Shown here piece after piece: positions 30,642-39,530 of a DNA stretch of 42,390 bases (positions are counted from its first letter, which is position 1; each line of letters starts with the position of its first letter). Origin of the DNA: a virus; IMG/VR virus record IMGVR_UViG_3300026484_000017, positions 1 through 42,390 of that record, one strand, 5' to 3'. Under the pieces are notes generated by a model. That model did no database searches. It saw only the letters and a list, made by a program, of their open reading frames with translations, and had not been told where the DNA came from. The position numbers and the translations under genes are program-made.

Positions 30642-31601
30642 ATGAGTAAACTAAATATATTTAAAGATAGTAAGATTTATAAACCTATGAAATACCAATG
30701 GGCTGAGGATTATAGACAAGAGAGTGAACAAATGCACTGGGTTACAGATGAGGTAGATTTTAATCAAGACCTCGTTGATTTTAGAGAGAAACTAACAGAA
30801 GATAATAGAGAATTTGTTAAAGCTATATTAAGTATTTTCACCCAGTCAGACTTTGCAGTAGCTAATTACTATGTAGATTTCTTATTACCTAGTGTTAAGA
30901 ATAATGAGATTAGAGGTATGTTATCCAGCTTTAATAACAGGGAGTGGGAACATCAAAGAGGTTATGCACAACTGAATGAAAGCCTAGGATTACCTGAGAG
31001 TTACTATACAGATTTCTTAGAGCATACTGCAACTCTTGAGAAGTGGAATTTTTATAAAGGTAATAATAAAGTGAAAGGGAGCTTTGGATTATCAATAGCT
31101 AAGCAAGTTCTTACTGAAGGAATAGCATTATTCGGAGCTTTCATTATGTTAAAGAATTTTGAAAGACACGGTCTATTAATGGGTACTTGTAAGATAAATG
31201 AGTGGAGCCTTAAAGATGAAACCTTACATATTGAAGGTAATTCTAAGCTATTTAAGACTTGGGCTGCTGAAAATCCTACTGAGATAGATGATAGCTTCAA
31301 AAAGATTATATATAAAATGACTCGGGAGGTTGTTAAGCTAGAAGAAGCTTTTATAGATTTTGCTTTTAATAAACACGAAGTATTTAATCTTAAAGCAGAA
31401 GAAGTTAAACTATATATTAGATATATAGCAGATAGAAGAAATGTCCAGTTAGGATTAAAACCAGAGTTTAATATAGATAAAAATCCCTTACCTTGGTTTG
31501 ATATGTTAACTAATGGTAGTAGTTTACAAAACTTCTTTGAGGGTCGTTCAGCAGATTATGATATTGCTGGATTAACTGGAGAATATAAATATGGCAACTG
31601 A
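30642..31601 (+). CDS. nrdB: Ribonucleotide reductase, class Ia small (beta) subunit
   Basis: 319 residues, three bases after the alpha gene. Di-iron ligands are Asp in TQSDFAVANYY, Glu and His in NREWEHQRGY, Glu in VLTEGIALFGAF and Glu/His in KDETLHIEG. The Tyr in NREWEHQRGY sits seven residues after the Glu, equivalent to radical Tyr122 of E. coli, so this is a tyrosyl-radical class Ia protein. The C-terminus (ADYDIAGLTGEYKYGN) would bind alpha. It overlaps the VRR-NUC start by 11 bases. Confidence 0.92.
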   Translation: MSKLNIFKDSKIYKPMKYQWAEDYRQESEQMHWVTDEVDFNQDLVDFREKLTEDNREFVKAILSIFTQSDFAVANYYVDFLLPSVKNNEIRGMLSSFNNREWEHQRGYAQLNESLGLPESYYTDFLEHTATLEKWNFYKGNNKVKGSFGLSIAKQVLTEGIALFGAFIMLKNFERHGLLMGTCKINEWSLKDETLHIEGNSKLFKTWAAENPTEIDDSFKKIIYKMTREVVKLEEAFIDFAFNKHEVFNLKAEEVKLYIRYIADRRNVQLGLKPEFNIDKNPLPWFDMLTNGSSLQNFFEGRSADYDIAGLTGEYKYGN

Positions 31602-31881
31602 GCAACAAGTTCAAAAGAAGATAACTAATTTTCTTGAGAAACAAGGAGCATATGTCGTTAAGGTAGTATCAGCCACTAAGGCTGGTGTTCCTGATATATT
31701 AGCTTGTTATAAGGGAAGGTTCTTAGGAATAGAGGTTAAGAAACCCAGTACTAAGAATAATACTAGTAAACTACAAGATTATAATTTAGATAAAATAGTT
31801 GAAGCTAGCGGTTTGAGTTGTGTAGCTTGGGAAGTTGACCAAGTAGAAGACTTATTAGATTTGGTGGATAAAACTATATGA
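31591..31881 (+). CDS. VRR-NUC domain nuclease
   Basis: 96 residues making a stand-alone VRR-NUC fold: TEQQVQKKITNFLEKQGAYV, then KAGVPDILACYKGRFLGIEVKKP with the Asp and Glu-x-Lys of the PD-(D/E)xK active site (about 34-55). Phage members cut branched or junction DNA and may aid recombination or packaging. The next small gene starts on its stop codon. Confidence 0.85.
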   Translation: MATEQQVQKKITNFLEKQGAYVVKVVSATKAGVPDILACYKGRFLGIEVKKPSTKNNTSKLQDYNLDKIVEASGLSCVAWEVDQVEDLLDLVDKTI

Positions 31882-32036
31882 TTGAAAGAAGTATAGGTGG
31901 AAGATATCTTAAGAGAGTTAAGTACATATCTAAGGAGGAAGAAATTAAAATGAAAAATCTAGTTAAAGACTGGTTAAAAACTAATAAGATTAAAAGATAT
32001 TCATCGGGAGGAACTTTAATAAATGGCACTAAGTAG
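31878..32036 (+). CDS. Small basic hypothetical protein
   Basis: 52 residues from ATG 31878 (ATGA overlap with the nuclease), ending at TAG 32034-32036 inside the next gene. The product is Lys-rich (GRYLKRVKYISKEEEIKMKN, WLKTNKIKRYSSGG). Coupling on both sides supports translation; function unknown. An in-frame ATG preceded by AAGGAGG inside the gene could give a shorter 28-residue form. Confidence 0.5.
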   Translation: MIERSIGGRYLKRVKYISKEEEIKMKNLVKDWLKTNKIKRYSSGGTLINGTK

Positions 32037-32226
32037 GGAAGAACTTCACGATATTAATATAAAGATACCACAGGCTATTGCTTATCTAGTTGAAAGTTCT
32101 ACAAAGCTATTAGAGGAGATAGCTAACCTAGAGTATGAGAGAGATGAGTATCGTAGAAAATATCTAAATGAAGTGCAGTTAAGGTATAGAGATGAAAAGA
32201 CAAGTGACAAACAAATACCTAATTAG
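32023..32226 (+). CDS. Small helical hypothetical protein
   Basis: 67 residues starting in the previous gene, with GGGAGG ahead of ATG. Mostly one long charged helix (ELHDINIKIPQAIAYLVESS, LEEIANLEYERDEYRRKYLN). No family recognised. Confidence 0.6.
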   Translation: MALSREELHDINIKIPQAIAYLVESSTKLLEEIANLEYERDEYRRKYLNEVQLRYRDEKTSDKQIPN

Positions 32227-32256
32227 GTTGTTAATAATAAATACAGTTATCTGTGA

Positions 32257-32284
32257 GCAGATTATCATCTGGTATGATATCTGC
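32257..32284 (+). promoter_or_regulatory. Bulged hairpin between small genes
   Basis: GCAGATTATCAT (32257-32268) pairs with ATGATATCTGC (32274-32284), with a single bulged T and a 5-base loop. It lies in the 85-base gap before ATG 32312. There is no T-run, so it is more likely an RNA processing or stability element than a terminator. Confidence 0.45.
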
Positions 32285-32311
32285 CACTGGTAATACTAAG
32301 AAGGATTAAAG

Positions 32312-32485
32312 ATGAAAAGGTTAAATATTAATACTTTAAATAAAAGCAGTAAATTAGTTACTAGAGATAATTCAGAAAAGTCTGATATATACGAAGTAAT
32401 TAGTATTAATAAAAACAATGGTTATGTATATACCACTTTTGGAGCCATACATAAACACCAGCTATATCTATATAAGGAGCTATAA
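32312..32485 (+). CDS. Small hypothetical protein
   Basis: 57 residues with AAGGA nine bases before ATG. The chain KSSKLVTRDNSEKSDIYEVI...NNGYVYTTFGAIHKHQLYL looks like a small beta-rich fold. It ends one base before the ATG of the zinc-ribbon gene, and its last codons hold the AAGGAG site for it. Function unknown. Confidence 0.6.
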   Translation: MKRLNINTLNKSSKLVTRDNSEKSDIYEVISINKNNGYVYTTFGAIHKHQLYLYKEL

Positions 32486-32486
32486 A

Positions 32487-32669
32487 ATGAAACCCTTTAA
32501 CCATCAAGAAGAAAAGGGTGAGCTAGGTAAAAATACTAAGACACTTTATGATATTTTACCAAAAGATACCGTAGTATATGTGTGTAAAGATTGTAAAAAT
32601 TGGACTGTTACTGATATTACATTTTGTCCTTATTGCGAAAGCTTTAAAATACAGCAAATACAAACTTAA
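32487..32669 (+). CDS. Small zinc-ribbon protein sharing the helicase N-terminus
   Basis: 60 residues; AAGGAG lies eight bases before ATG 32487, so this start is preferred over an upstream ATG in the same frame at 32418 that overlaps the previous gene. It begins MKPFNHQEEKGE, nearly the same as MKPFKHQEEKAE of the helicase at 32679, and the DNA is also close. The rest holds two Cys pairs (CKDCKNW and CPYCES), a zinc ribbon. It may be a partial duplicate of the helicase start fused to a zinc ribbon. Confidence 0.65.
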   Translation: MKPFNHQEEKGELGKNTKTLYDILPKDTVVYVCKDCKNWTVTDITFCPYCESFKIQQIQT

Positions 32670-32678
32670 GGAAGTAAG

Positions 32679-33953
32679 ATGAAACCATTTAAACATCAAG
32701 AAGAAAAGGCAGAGGAATGTTGGCAAACTCTAAAGGAAAAGGGTTACGTATACTTAGCAGGAAAACCACGAAGTGGGAAGACTTTAACAAGTATATTAGT
32801 GGCAGAGAAAAGTACCAAGATACAAAACATCTTGGTACTAACAAAAAAGGCAGCTATACCTGGGTGGTTGAAATTTACGACAAATGCGGAACTTGGCTTA
32901 AAAAAGAATTACAAAGTGACAAACTACGAGCAAGTAGGAAAATGGAACGCAGAAAAAAGAAGAGCAGACTTAAAGCTAGAGCCAGAAGATTATCAACTAG
33001 TAATAATAGATGAGTCCCATAATCTTGGAACTGTAGGGAAGCCTTCAGGTAGATATAAAACTATTAAATCTATGTGTTATAACTTACCTCATATACATCT
33101 AAGCGGTACAGCTATAGTTGAAAGTGCTAATAGTATATACCATCAGATGAGTATATCTAAATTTAATCCCTTTAGATTTAAGAACTTTTATGACTTCTTC
33201 AGAAAATATGGGGAGCCTTATTATATCAAAGCTGCAGGTAGGGATATAGCACAGTATGATAGATTTAAACCTGAACTATTAGATGAGATTAATAAATTTA
33301 CAGTTTATATGACTCAAGAAGATGCTGGTATATCTAAAGATTGTATGGCTATAGATAAAGTACACTATGTAGAGTTAAATGAAAGCACTAAGGAACTATA
33401 TAATGTTCTACAGGAAGATAATATAGCTAATATAGATGATTATATGTTTTGTAAAGAGTTTAATTATGAAGTAGTAGATAAATGTAAGCTAACATTAGTC
33501 TGTGATACTACTATGAAGTTAAGAACTTCTTTACATATGTTAGAGTCTGGTATAGCTAAGGTAGATGATAAGTATATTGACCTAGGTAACAATGAGAAGA
33601 TAGACTACATTTATAATACTTTTGGGGATACTGGGGATGTTGGGATTATGTGTCACTTTGTAGGTGAGAGAATTAAATTAGAAAAGAGGTTTAAAAATGC
33701 AAAAATTTACAGTAGTTCGTCACATGCTGAAGGTGTTGACCTTTCTCATCTTAAGCACTTTATTATACTTAGTTCTGACTATTCAGGCAGTAAGTTTATA
33801 CAGCGTCGTGACCGGATCGTCAATATCAATAGTAGTAACACGACCGTAGTTAATCACATACTTGTAAAGAAAGCTATTAGTGACCAAGTATATAAAAAAG
33901 TAAGTAAGAAAGAAGATTTTAATAACTCAACTTATGAGAAGAGAACTATTTAG
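32679..33953 (+). CDS. SF2 DNA helicase (SNF2/DEAD-like)
   Basis: 424 residues. A Q-like start (FKHQEEKAEECWQTL), motif I GKPRSGKT (about 32-39), Ia LVLTKKAAIPGW, motif II VIIDESHN (DESH box, about 107-114), motif III LSGTAI, and a C-terminal lobe with IMCHFVGERIKLEKRF, SSHAEGVDLSHLKHFIIL and motif VI FIQRRDRIV. It resembles phage SF2 helicases that remodel DNA or help recombination. The first 330 bases use A-ending codons (GCA, ACA, GGA), while the rest uses GCT, ACT and GGT, a visible switch near 33010. Last rightward gene; its stop lies inside a terminator. Confidence 0.85.
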   Translation: MKPFKHQEEKAEECWQTLKEKGYVYLAGKPRSGKTLTSILVAEKSTKIQNILVLTKKAAIPGWLKFTTNAELGLKKNYKVTNYEQVGKWNAEKRRADLKLEPEDYQLVIIDESHNLGTVGKPSGRYKTIKSMCYNLPHIHLSGTAIVESANSIYHQMSISKFNPFRFKNFYDFFRKYGEPYYIKAAGRDIAQYDRFKPELLDEINKFTVYMTQEDAGISKDCMAIDKVHYVELNESTKELYNVLQEDNIANIDDYMFCKEFNYEVVDKCKLTLVCDTTMKLRTSLHMLESGIAKVDDKYIDLGNNEKIDYIYNTFGDTGDVGIMCHFVGERIKLEKRFKNAKIYSSSSHAEGVDLSHLKHFIILSSDYSGSKFIQRRDRIVNINSSNTTVVNHILVKKAISDQVYKKVSKKEDFNNSTYEKRTI

Positions 33954-33961
33954 TTCTCTTC
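33940..33961. terminator. Convergent terminator between early and late blocks
   Basis: AAGAGAACT (33940-33948) and AGTTCTCTT (33953-33961) pair perfectly around ATTT; the helicase stop codon lies in the loop and right arm. A pyrimidine-rich tail (CTCCTTTCT) follows on the plus strand. It separates the rightward block from the leftward gene that ends at 34005. Confidence 0.8.
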
Positions 33962-34004
33962 TCCTTTCTACTGAGATATTAGTACTTTAATAAGTTATTA
34001 CATT

Positions 34005-36251
34005 TTATTCATAATCCTTTAACACATCCCCTAGTTTGATTTTGATAATCTTTTCTGCTTCCTCTTTAGGAAGTTTAACTCCCACGGAACTCTCAATCCT
34101 CTTTATTAACTGATTAGCCTCATCTTTTACAATAGTTTTAACTACTTTCATATTATGATTAGCCTCATCGACTTTAAGCTTCTTTCTTGTATTACTAAGT
34201 ATTCCTTCAAACCTCTTAGACTCTATAGACTCACTAATCTTATTTACAACGTTATCTTCATACTTATTGCCCAAAGCCTTTCTAACTAAGTCCCTTTGTC
34301 TATCATGTAGGGTTACCTGTGAGGCATCAGAACCAATGGTCCCTTCTGGAGTGGCATAGGCAGGTTTAACATTAATGTCTCCAGTAGATTTCATACCTCT
34401 CTTATACTCTATCTGGGCTGGTTTCGGTAGCTCAGCCTCTATCTCATTTATGATGGCATCTAATTGCTCTTTACCATCATCAGGAAGATTTTTAACTTTC
34501 TTAAGTTTTTCTAGCCTTTGTTCATATGTAACCTGGCTACCCTTCAAAGAATTCACCAGTTCTCTCTGTAGTGCCAATGCTCTACCTCGTTCAGTGCCTA
34601 GCATCTCATTACCTAAATCCCAAGCTATCTTCCAAGGCCTACCATATAAACTAAGGATATTAGACTCCTTAGCTCCTTCAGGTTTTATATATTTACCAAA
34701 CTCGGCATCATTTACATATACTCTCTCTAGTTCTTTAAGTATAGGTTTAAGATACTCAACCTTATCCCCGTTTATACCTTCTTTTTTAATCAAGCTTCTC
34801 AATTTACCCCAATCAGTACCAAAATCATTGGTACTGGCTTGAGTCAAGGCCTTCCCCAGTTTATAGTCATTTACTGTAACCCTATAGTTATCTATAACCT
34901 CCCTCATAGCTTTTTGTAAATCTGGTCTATCTACCATAGAGCTATCTATAAAGCCATCAACACTTTCCTTTATTTCCCCTAGAGCCCATTTACCTTGCTT
35001 ACTTAGTGAAGAATTACCTAGTACACCATTAATATTTTCCCTTATGTTTATAGCATCACTAACAGTTAATTCTCCTGACATATCCTGCTGAACCTTCCTT
35101 ATGGTGGTACCTACATTACTAATGTCCGTAGCATATATATCAGTTAATATTTTATTAACTTTATCATCAATATGAGGAGTAGAGGTATGAGGTAATTCCT
35201 CTGCTATTTTACTTCTCATAGCATTATATAAGTTTTGAGACTTAACCATATCATCTTCAGTTGCAGCTAGTTCCCTAACTATATTATGTCTGGACTCTAA
35301 TCTTTTTCCTAGTTTAGCCATAACATCATCTCCCCCTTTTCTAGCGGCATCTTTCATAAAATTCCCGTATAACTTATCGGTTTCTACCATAATAATAGCT
35401 TGGTCTTCCTTTGGCAAAGTAGTTACCTCTTTAGAGAATTGCTCCTCTGTTATTCTACCCTGATTAAGTTCTTTAAGTAATTTGGCACCCTCTGAGGTAT
35501 TCCCTAATTTACTAGCTATTTTATCAACCACAGAAGCCATAAGTTTACCTCCTAGGAAGGTTCCTAGACCTATACCAGCAGATGTTAAATAACTATGACC
35601 TTCACCTAATTGTTGTAATGCTACCTGAGTTGCTCCAATAGGTAATGATGAGCCACTTAATGCAGTCGCCCCTAAAACATCCCCAGTAAGTTTAGTACCT
35701 CCGCTAAGTTGAGAGCCAACAGTTTTGCTGTTATCAATAGCCTCCTTACTATGTAAATCTAGCCCCGTCACATCTTCAACTATTTTATTTAGCCCTGCTC
35801 CAGTACTCATTATAGCATTACCTGTAGCTACTAGGGGATTATCTATTGTTGACTTTAGATACTCAGGATTACTATTATCAATTTTAAATTGAGTCACTTC
35901 TTTCTGCTTATCTTCAGGACTTATATCATCAGGTAAGCTTCTCATAAAATCCGTTAATTTAGTAGGTTCCACAGACCCTGTAGTGTTCTCCGGCTTATTA
36001 ACTATAGGAGCTTGTATAGTCTTGGTAAAATCTTGAACAGCTTTACCTAAGGCTTCACCAGTAACTCCATTAGACACCTGGTCTTGTATAAATTCAGTTA
36101 GTTTAGTACTATAATCAGTATTAACCGTCTCTTGGGTAGGTTGCTCTTCTACCTCCCAAGGAGCTTGTCCTGCCTTAAATGCTATCTCCGGAGTAGAAGA
36201 TTGCTCTTCTACCTCCCAAGGAGCTTGTCCTGCCTTGAATGCTATTTCCAT
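34005..36251 (-). CDS. Large internal/ejection-type virion protein with N-terminal tandem repeat
   Basis: 748 residues, last gene of the late block, directly coupled to the portal stop. Residues 2-17 and 22-37 are the same peptide EIAFKAGQAPWEVEEQ, repeated at a 20-residue (60-bp) period. After a polar linker comes a Gly/Ala/Ser-rich stretch with helical hydrophobic parts (about 160-230, AIMSTGAGLNKIV, YLTSAGIGLGTFLGGKLMASVV), then about 500 residues of charged helices and coiled coil. This make-up fits proteins that are packed inside the head and ejected into the host. No enzyme motif was recognised. The repeat may be a capsid or portal docking signal; that is a guess. Confidence 0.65.
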   Translation of the reverse strand: MEIAFKAGQAPWEVEEQSSTPEIAFKAGQAPWEVEEQPTQETVNTDYSTKLTEFIQDQVSNGVTGEALGKAVQDFTKTIQAPIVNKPENTTGSVEPTKLTDFMRSLPDDISPEDKQKEVTQFKIDNSNPEYLKSTIDNPLVATGNAIMSTGAGLNKIVEDVTGLDLHSKEAIDNSKTVGSQLSGGTKLTGDVLGATALSGSSLPIGATQVALQQLGEGHSYLTSAGIGLGTFLGGKLMASVVDKIASKLGNTSEGAKLLKELNQGRITEEQFSKEVTTLPKEDQAIIMVETDKLYGNFMKDAARKGGDDVMAKLGKRLESRHNIVRELAATEDDMVKSQNLYNAMRSKIAEELPHTSTPHIDDKVNKILTDIYATDISNVGTTIRKVQQDMSGELTVSDAINIRENINGVLGNSSLSKQGKWALGEIKESVDGFIDSSMVDRPDLQKAMREVIDNYRVTVNDYKLGKALTQASTNDFGTDWGKLRSLIKKEGINGDKVEYLKPILKELERVYVNDAEFGKYIKPEGAKESNILSLYGRPWKIAWDLGNEMLGTERGRALALQRELVNSLKGSQVTYEQRLEKLKKVKNLPDDGKEQLDAIINEIEAELPKPAQIEYKRGMKSTGDINVKPAYATPEGTIGSDASQVTLHDRQRDLVRKALGNKYEDNVVNKISESIESKRFEGILSNTRKKLKVDEANHNMKVVKTIVKDEANQLIKRIESSVGVKLPKEEAEKIIKIKLGDVLKDYE

Positions 36252-38080
36252 TATCTTTCTCCTCCGACACTAGGTCTTCCACTATTATTATTCATTGCCT
36301 GTCCCTGTGGCATCTGTCCATCTAATTGGCCTTGTTGCATAGCTTGTTGCTGTTGTCCACCTAACATAGCAGCTGTTTGCTCAAGTATTTGAGATAACTC
36401 TAAACTATATTTAGACTTAACATTTTTAACACTCATACTACCAGCTTGAAAATAACCAGCCGGATTAACTTGACTTAATAAGTTACCTAGAGGGCCATTA
36501 ATAAATTGTTCTAATAGCTTCTGGTTTTGTTCATCATCATCATTAAAGCTAACAGTATCTATTTCTATTTCACTCTTTGTAAAAGCTATATCAGTATCTA
36601 ATGTTGGTATAGGTGCCATAATGATATTCCCTTTATCATCTTTCATAGGCTTACCATCTTCTGGATTAGTAACCTCTTCAAACATTAACCTAGTTTGAGG
36701 TTGTCCAGTCATAGGGTCAACTTTACCTGTAGGAACTCTTAAAGGTTTATTTAGTTCAACCCACCTATTACCTTGATAGTTATCGCTAACTCTTAATATA
36801 TCGTGTGCTGTGAAATACTGTTTAATTAGATTAATTATATCCCAACCAAGTAATCTATAGAATTGCTCTATTTTAGCTACACTATATCTTTGTGCTACTG
36901 CCGAAGCATTTTGTTGTAGCCTAACCTTTGTACCACTATCACTAGCATATGCCATACCTAAGAAACTATCGTTAATACTAAGTACTCTCTGAACTCTATC
37001 TAGTGCTCTATCTATAACATTGTATTGGTCTAATACCTCTCTAGTTAAATTCTCTATTTTAATACCAGCTAATTCTTTAACGGGTATAATAGCATTTACT
37101 CTATTAAACTGGTCTGTAAAATCAGATAAGTTATCTACAGCTCCATCTTCAACAAAAGCCTTCTGAGTATTAACCATTAACTGTATCTTTAATAAGGCTT
37201 GATTAACGGCATTTTGAGTTTCCATAACTTCTCTGAATAATCCATAGAATTCTGTCCTATTACTAGTATTAAGCTTTTGAACTCTATAAGGATTTTTAAC
37301 TTCTTTATATGTTATTTCTTTCTTATCTAATAAGATATTATCGCACCAATAACAACTATATGATTTACCATTATCTTTTATTATAGAGTGAACTATAAGG
37401 TAGTTATCAAATAGTTTAAACTTCCCTTGAAACTCAGTACTATATGTATAAGTAAAGTCTGCTTCATCTATATTAAGATGATTATAGTAAGCATCAATTT
37501 CCTTTCTTTTAGCTTTACCCCAAAGAGAGTCAACTATATCCTCAGATACCCATTTAAACCTGTGTATATATCTGGCATCACTATAATCATCTAACCTAGA
37601 CATAGGGTCAATAACTATTTCTAGACTCGGAACGTGATGTATATTAATACTATACTTAGGTCTATTAAACTCATCAGTTTCTCCCGTCTCTTGAACATCT
37701 GTGTAGCTGCACATTATACCAGTAAGTATACAGTCAAGCTTTATTTTATCCCCTTCAGAGTCAAAATTATTAGTTCTAAAAACATAATCTACTGTATCTT
37801 GTAAAACCTGTGCAGTTTCTATGCTATCTTCTTTAGCTGGGTTTACTTTAACTCTATTAACTATTGTAGAGTAGTAACCTAATAACATCCTACCAAACAT
37901 TTTAACGAGATTAAATGTTTCTGGTGGCTGGCCTCTGTTGGCAAGTATGCTTAACTGCTCATCTGTATATTGCCTATTATGATAATAATCTAATACCTTT
38001 AGAGCCTCATTACGAGACTCCTCATAGGTATCATAGCTAATTTTGAATGTATCTTGTAAATTTTCTATTGTTGGTTTCAT
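36251..38080 (-). CDS. Portal protein (P22-like)
   Basis: 609 residues. It begins with the helical DTYEESRNEALKVLDYYHNRQYTDEQ...RGQPPETFNLVKMFGRMLLGYYSTIVNRVKV pattern of P22-type portals, carries the wing region (HHVPSLEIVIDPMSRLDDYSDARYIHRFKWVS), a stem/crown helix pair (EVLDQYNVIDRALDRVQRVL, KVRLQQNASAVAQRY) and a Gln-rich flexible end (QQQQAMQQGQLDGQMPQGQ). It forms the dodecameric DNA gate at one head vertex. It is far from the terminase in window coordinates but belongs to the same leftward block once the ends are joined. One-base overlaps on both sides. Confidence 0.88.
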   Translation of the reverse strand: MKPTIENLQDTFKISYDTYEESRNEALKVLDYYHNRQYTDEQLSILANRGQPPETFNLVKMFGRMLLGYYSTIVNRVKVNPAKEDSIETAQVLQDTVDYVFRTNNFDSEGDKIKLDCILTGIMCSYTDVQETGETDEFNRPKYSINIHHVPSLEIVIDPMSRLDDYSDARYIHRFKWVSEDIVDSLWGKAKRKEIDAYYNHLNIDEADFTYTYSTEFQGKFKLFDNYLIVHSIIKDNGKSYSCYWCDNILLDKKEITYKEVKNPYRVQKLNTSNRTEFYGLFREVMETQNAVNQALLKIQLMVNTQKAFVEDGAVDNLSDFTDQFNRVNAIIPVKELAGIKIENLTREVLDQYNVIDRALDRVQRVLSINDSFLGMAYASDSGTKVRLQQNASAVAQRYSVAKIEQFYRLLGWDIINLIKQYFTAHDILRVSDNYQGNRWVELNKPLRVPTGKVDPMTGQPQTRLMFEEVTNPEDGKPMKDDKGNIIMAPIPTLDTDIAFTKSEIEIDTVSFNDDDEQNQKLLEQFINGPLGNLLSQVNPAGYFQAGSMSVKNVKSKYSLELSQILEQTAAMLGGQQQQAMQQGQLDGQMPQGQAMNNNSGRPSVGGER

Positions 38081-39519
38081 TATTTAACCTCTATCCAATC
38101 ACCATTAGGCAACTGTTTATATTTCTTTCCATTGTATTCTTTTACATTACCATCATTGCTGTCATTATTAGTAGGCTGGTCATTACTAGGATTAGTAGTG
38201 CTAGCGTTGGTGTTATTAGTTCCATAACCTTCTCCATATGTTGTTAATTTAATTGCTGTATCTGGTAGATATTGAGCATTGTTATTTTTCAATATTATAT
38301 TAGACTCCTCTGCTTCCTTAGCAAATTTCCTCATTGCTTCCTTAACAAATTTCTCATCTGCTAAATCCCCACCCTGGAATAAATTAGATAGTCTTTCGGC
38401 TTCTTCTCTACCTACTGCCGTACCAGACATATCTTTCATAAATCTAGCCAATATTAAACCACTAGCAGTATTAAAATCTACATTCTTTAGAGCTTGTGGG
38501 GTAGCATTACCGAATATTTTATTTATATAGGTATGAACATTAGATACAGCATCTTTATCTACTTTAACAGTTCCACTATCAGCCTCTTTTAATATCCTAT
38601 TAACATTGGTTACAATACTGTGGTTAGCAGTCATATCTTTAATAGCTTTTTTAACACTTTGTTTCTTAGTAGAGTCCAAATCACCTAGTATTACAGTTTC
38701 TAGGCCTATAGCCTTTTCCTTGTCATAGTCTTTACTATTAACAAGTTTTATAGCTTCAATCTGAGAATTAACTAATTCCGTATTTTCCTTGTCTTTCCTG
38801 TTAGAAGCTACCCCTAGCACCGATTTCTTCATAACTTTATCTATATATCTATCTAGCTCTTCCTTGGTAGCATTAGGTTTATTCCTTTTAAATGTCTCTA
38901 TTTGTTTTTGAAATTGCCCATATTGCTCCTTAGTACCTCTATTATTCTTAACAGCTATTGATTTATTTTTCATTATCTCTGACTTAAGTTTATCTTGTTG
39001 GTACTTAGCATTTTCCATTGCTAGTTTCTCCTTAGCTTCAACACTAGCATAGCCATTTCTAATCTTATAATCTGTCCAATCTATTAGCTTCTTAGAACCA
39101 TCTGGAAGTATACCTACTACAGTTTCGTGTCCCTCAGGTATCTTCTTAGACTTATAGAGAGCTACATTAGCCGGACTTTTATCTGTAGGGTCAAAAGATA
39201 CTACTTGAACTGCTCCATCTAATGTATTCTGCATATTTCTATCGCCTTTTAGTATAGCTGAGAAATTGGTTAAAGACTTCTCTTTCATAGTTTTATAAAT
39301 ATCCTTGAGCTTTATACTCTTTTCTAGCTCCGCAAGTTTAAGTTGTGTTTCTTGTAACTTAGCTTCAGCCGACTCTTGATTAGTATTAGCTAATCTCTGT
39401 TGTTGGGCGAATTTAGCTTTTTGCTGTTCACCATAAAGTTGTTTCTCTTTCCTAGTTCTAACGGCCTCAGAACCATCTATAATACCGTTAAGAACTGCTG
39501 CTGTTGCTCCATAATTCAT
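38080..39519 (-). CDS. Structural protein, probable ejection/internal virion protein
   Basis: 479 residues; a long coiled coil at about 20-75 (RTRKEKQLYGEQQKAKFAQQ, ESAEAKLQETQLKLAELEKSI), further charged helices (about 155-250), and a polar Asn/Thr/Ser-rich linker (about 430-465, NNTNASTTNPSNDQPTNNDS) followed by a small end domain KEYNGKKYKQLPNGDWIEVK. No catalytic motif. It lies between the portal and another ejection-type gene, where podoviruses keep internal proteins. Function is inferred from place and composition. Confidence 0.6.
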   Translation of the reverse strand: MNYGATAAVLNGIIDGSEAVRTRKEKQLYGEQQKAKFAQQQRLANTNQESAEAKLQETQLKLAELEKSIKLKDIYKTMKEKSLTNFSAILKGDRNMQNTLDGAVQVVSFDPTDKSPANVALYKSKKIPEGHETVVGILPDGSKKLIDWTDYKIRNGYASVEAKEKLAMENAKYQQDKLKSEIMKNKSIAVKNNRGTKEQYGQFQKQIETFKRNKPNATKEELDRYIDKVMKKSVLGVASNRKDKENTELVNSQIEAIKLVNSKDYDKEKAIGLETVILGDLDSTKKQSVKKAIKDMTANHSIVTNVNRILKEADSGTVKVDKDAVSNVHTYINKIFGNATPQALKNVDFNTASGLILARFMKDMSGTAVGREEAERLSNLFQGGDLADEKFVKEAMRKFAKEAEESNIILKNNNAQYLPDTAIKLTTYGEGYGTNNTNASTTNPSNDQPTNNDSNDGNVKEYNGKKYKQLPNGDWIEVK

Positions 39520-39530
39520 TAATCTTCTCC

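Noticed and set aside
32418-32486. Upstream ATG for the zinc-ribbon gene
   Set aside because: It overlaps the well-placed 57-residue gene, and the ATG at 32487 has AAGGAG at correct spacing and a start matching the next gene.
32717-33013. 98-residue overlapping frame as an annotated gene
   Set aside because: The SD-like bases touch the ATG directly, leaving no proper spacing; kept only as a finding because codon use changes over the same stretch.
34375-34842. 155-residue plus-strand frame opposite the internal virion gene
   Set aside because: It lies antisense to a clearly coding gene, is Leu/Ser/Pro-rich as expected for an antisense shadow, and lacks a ribosome site.
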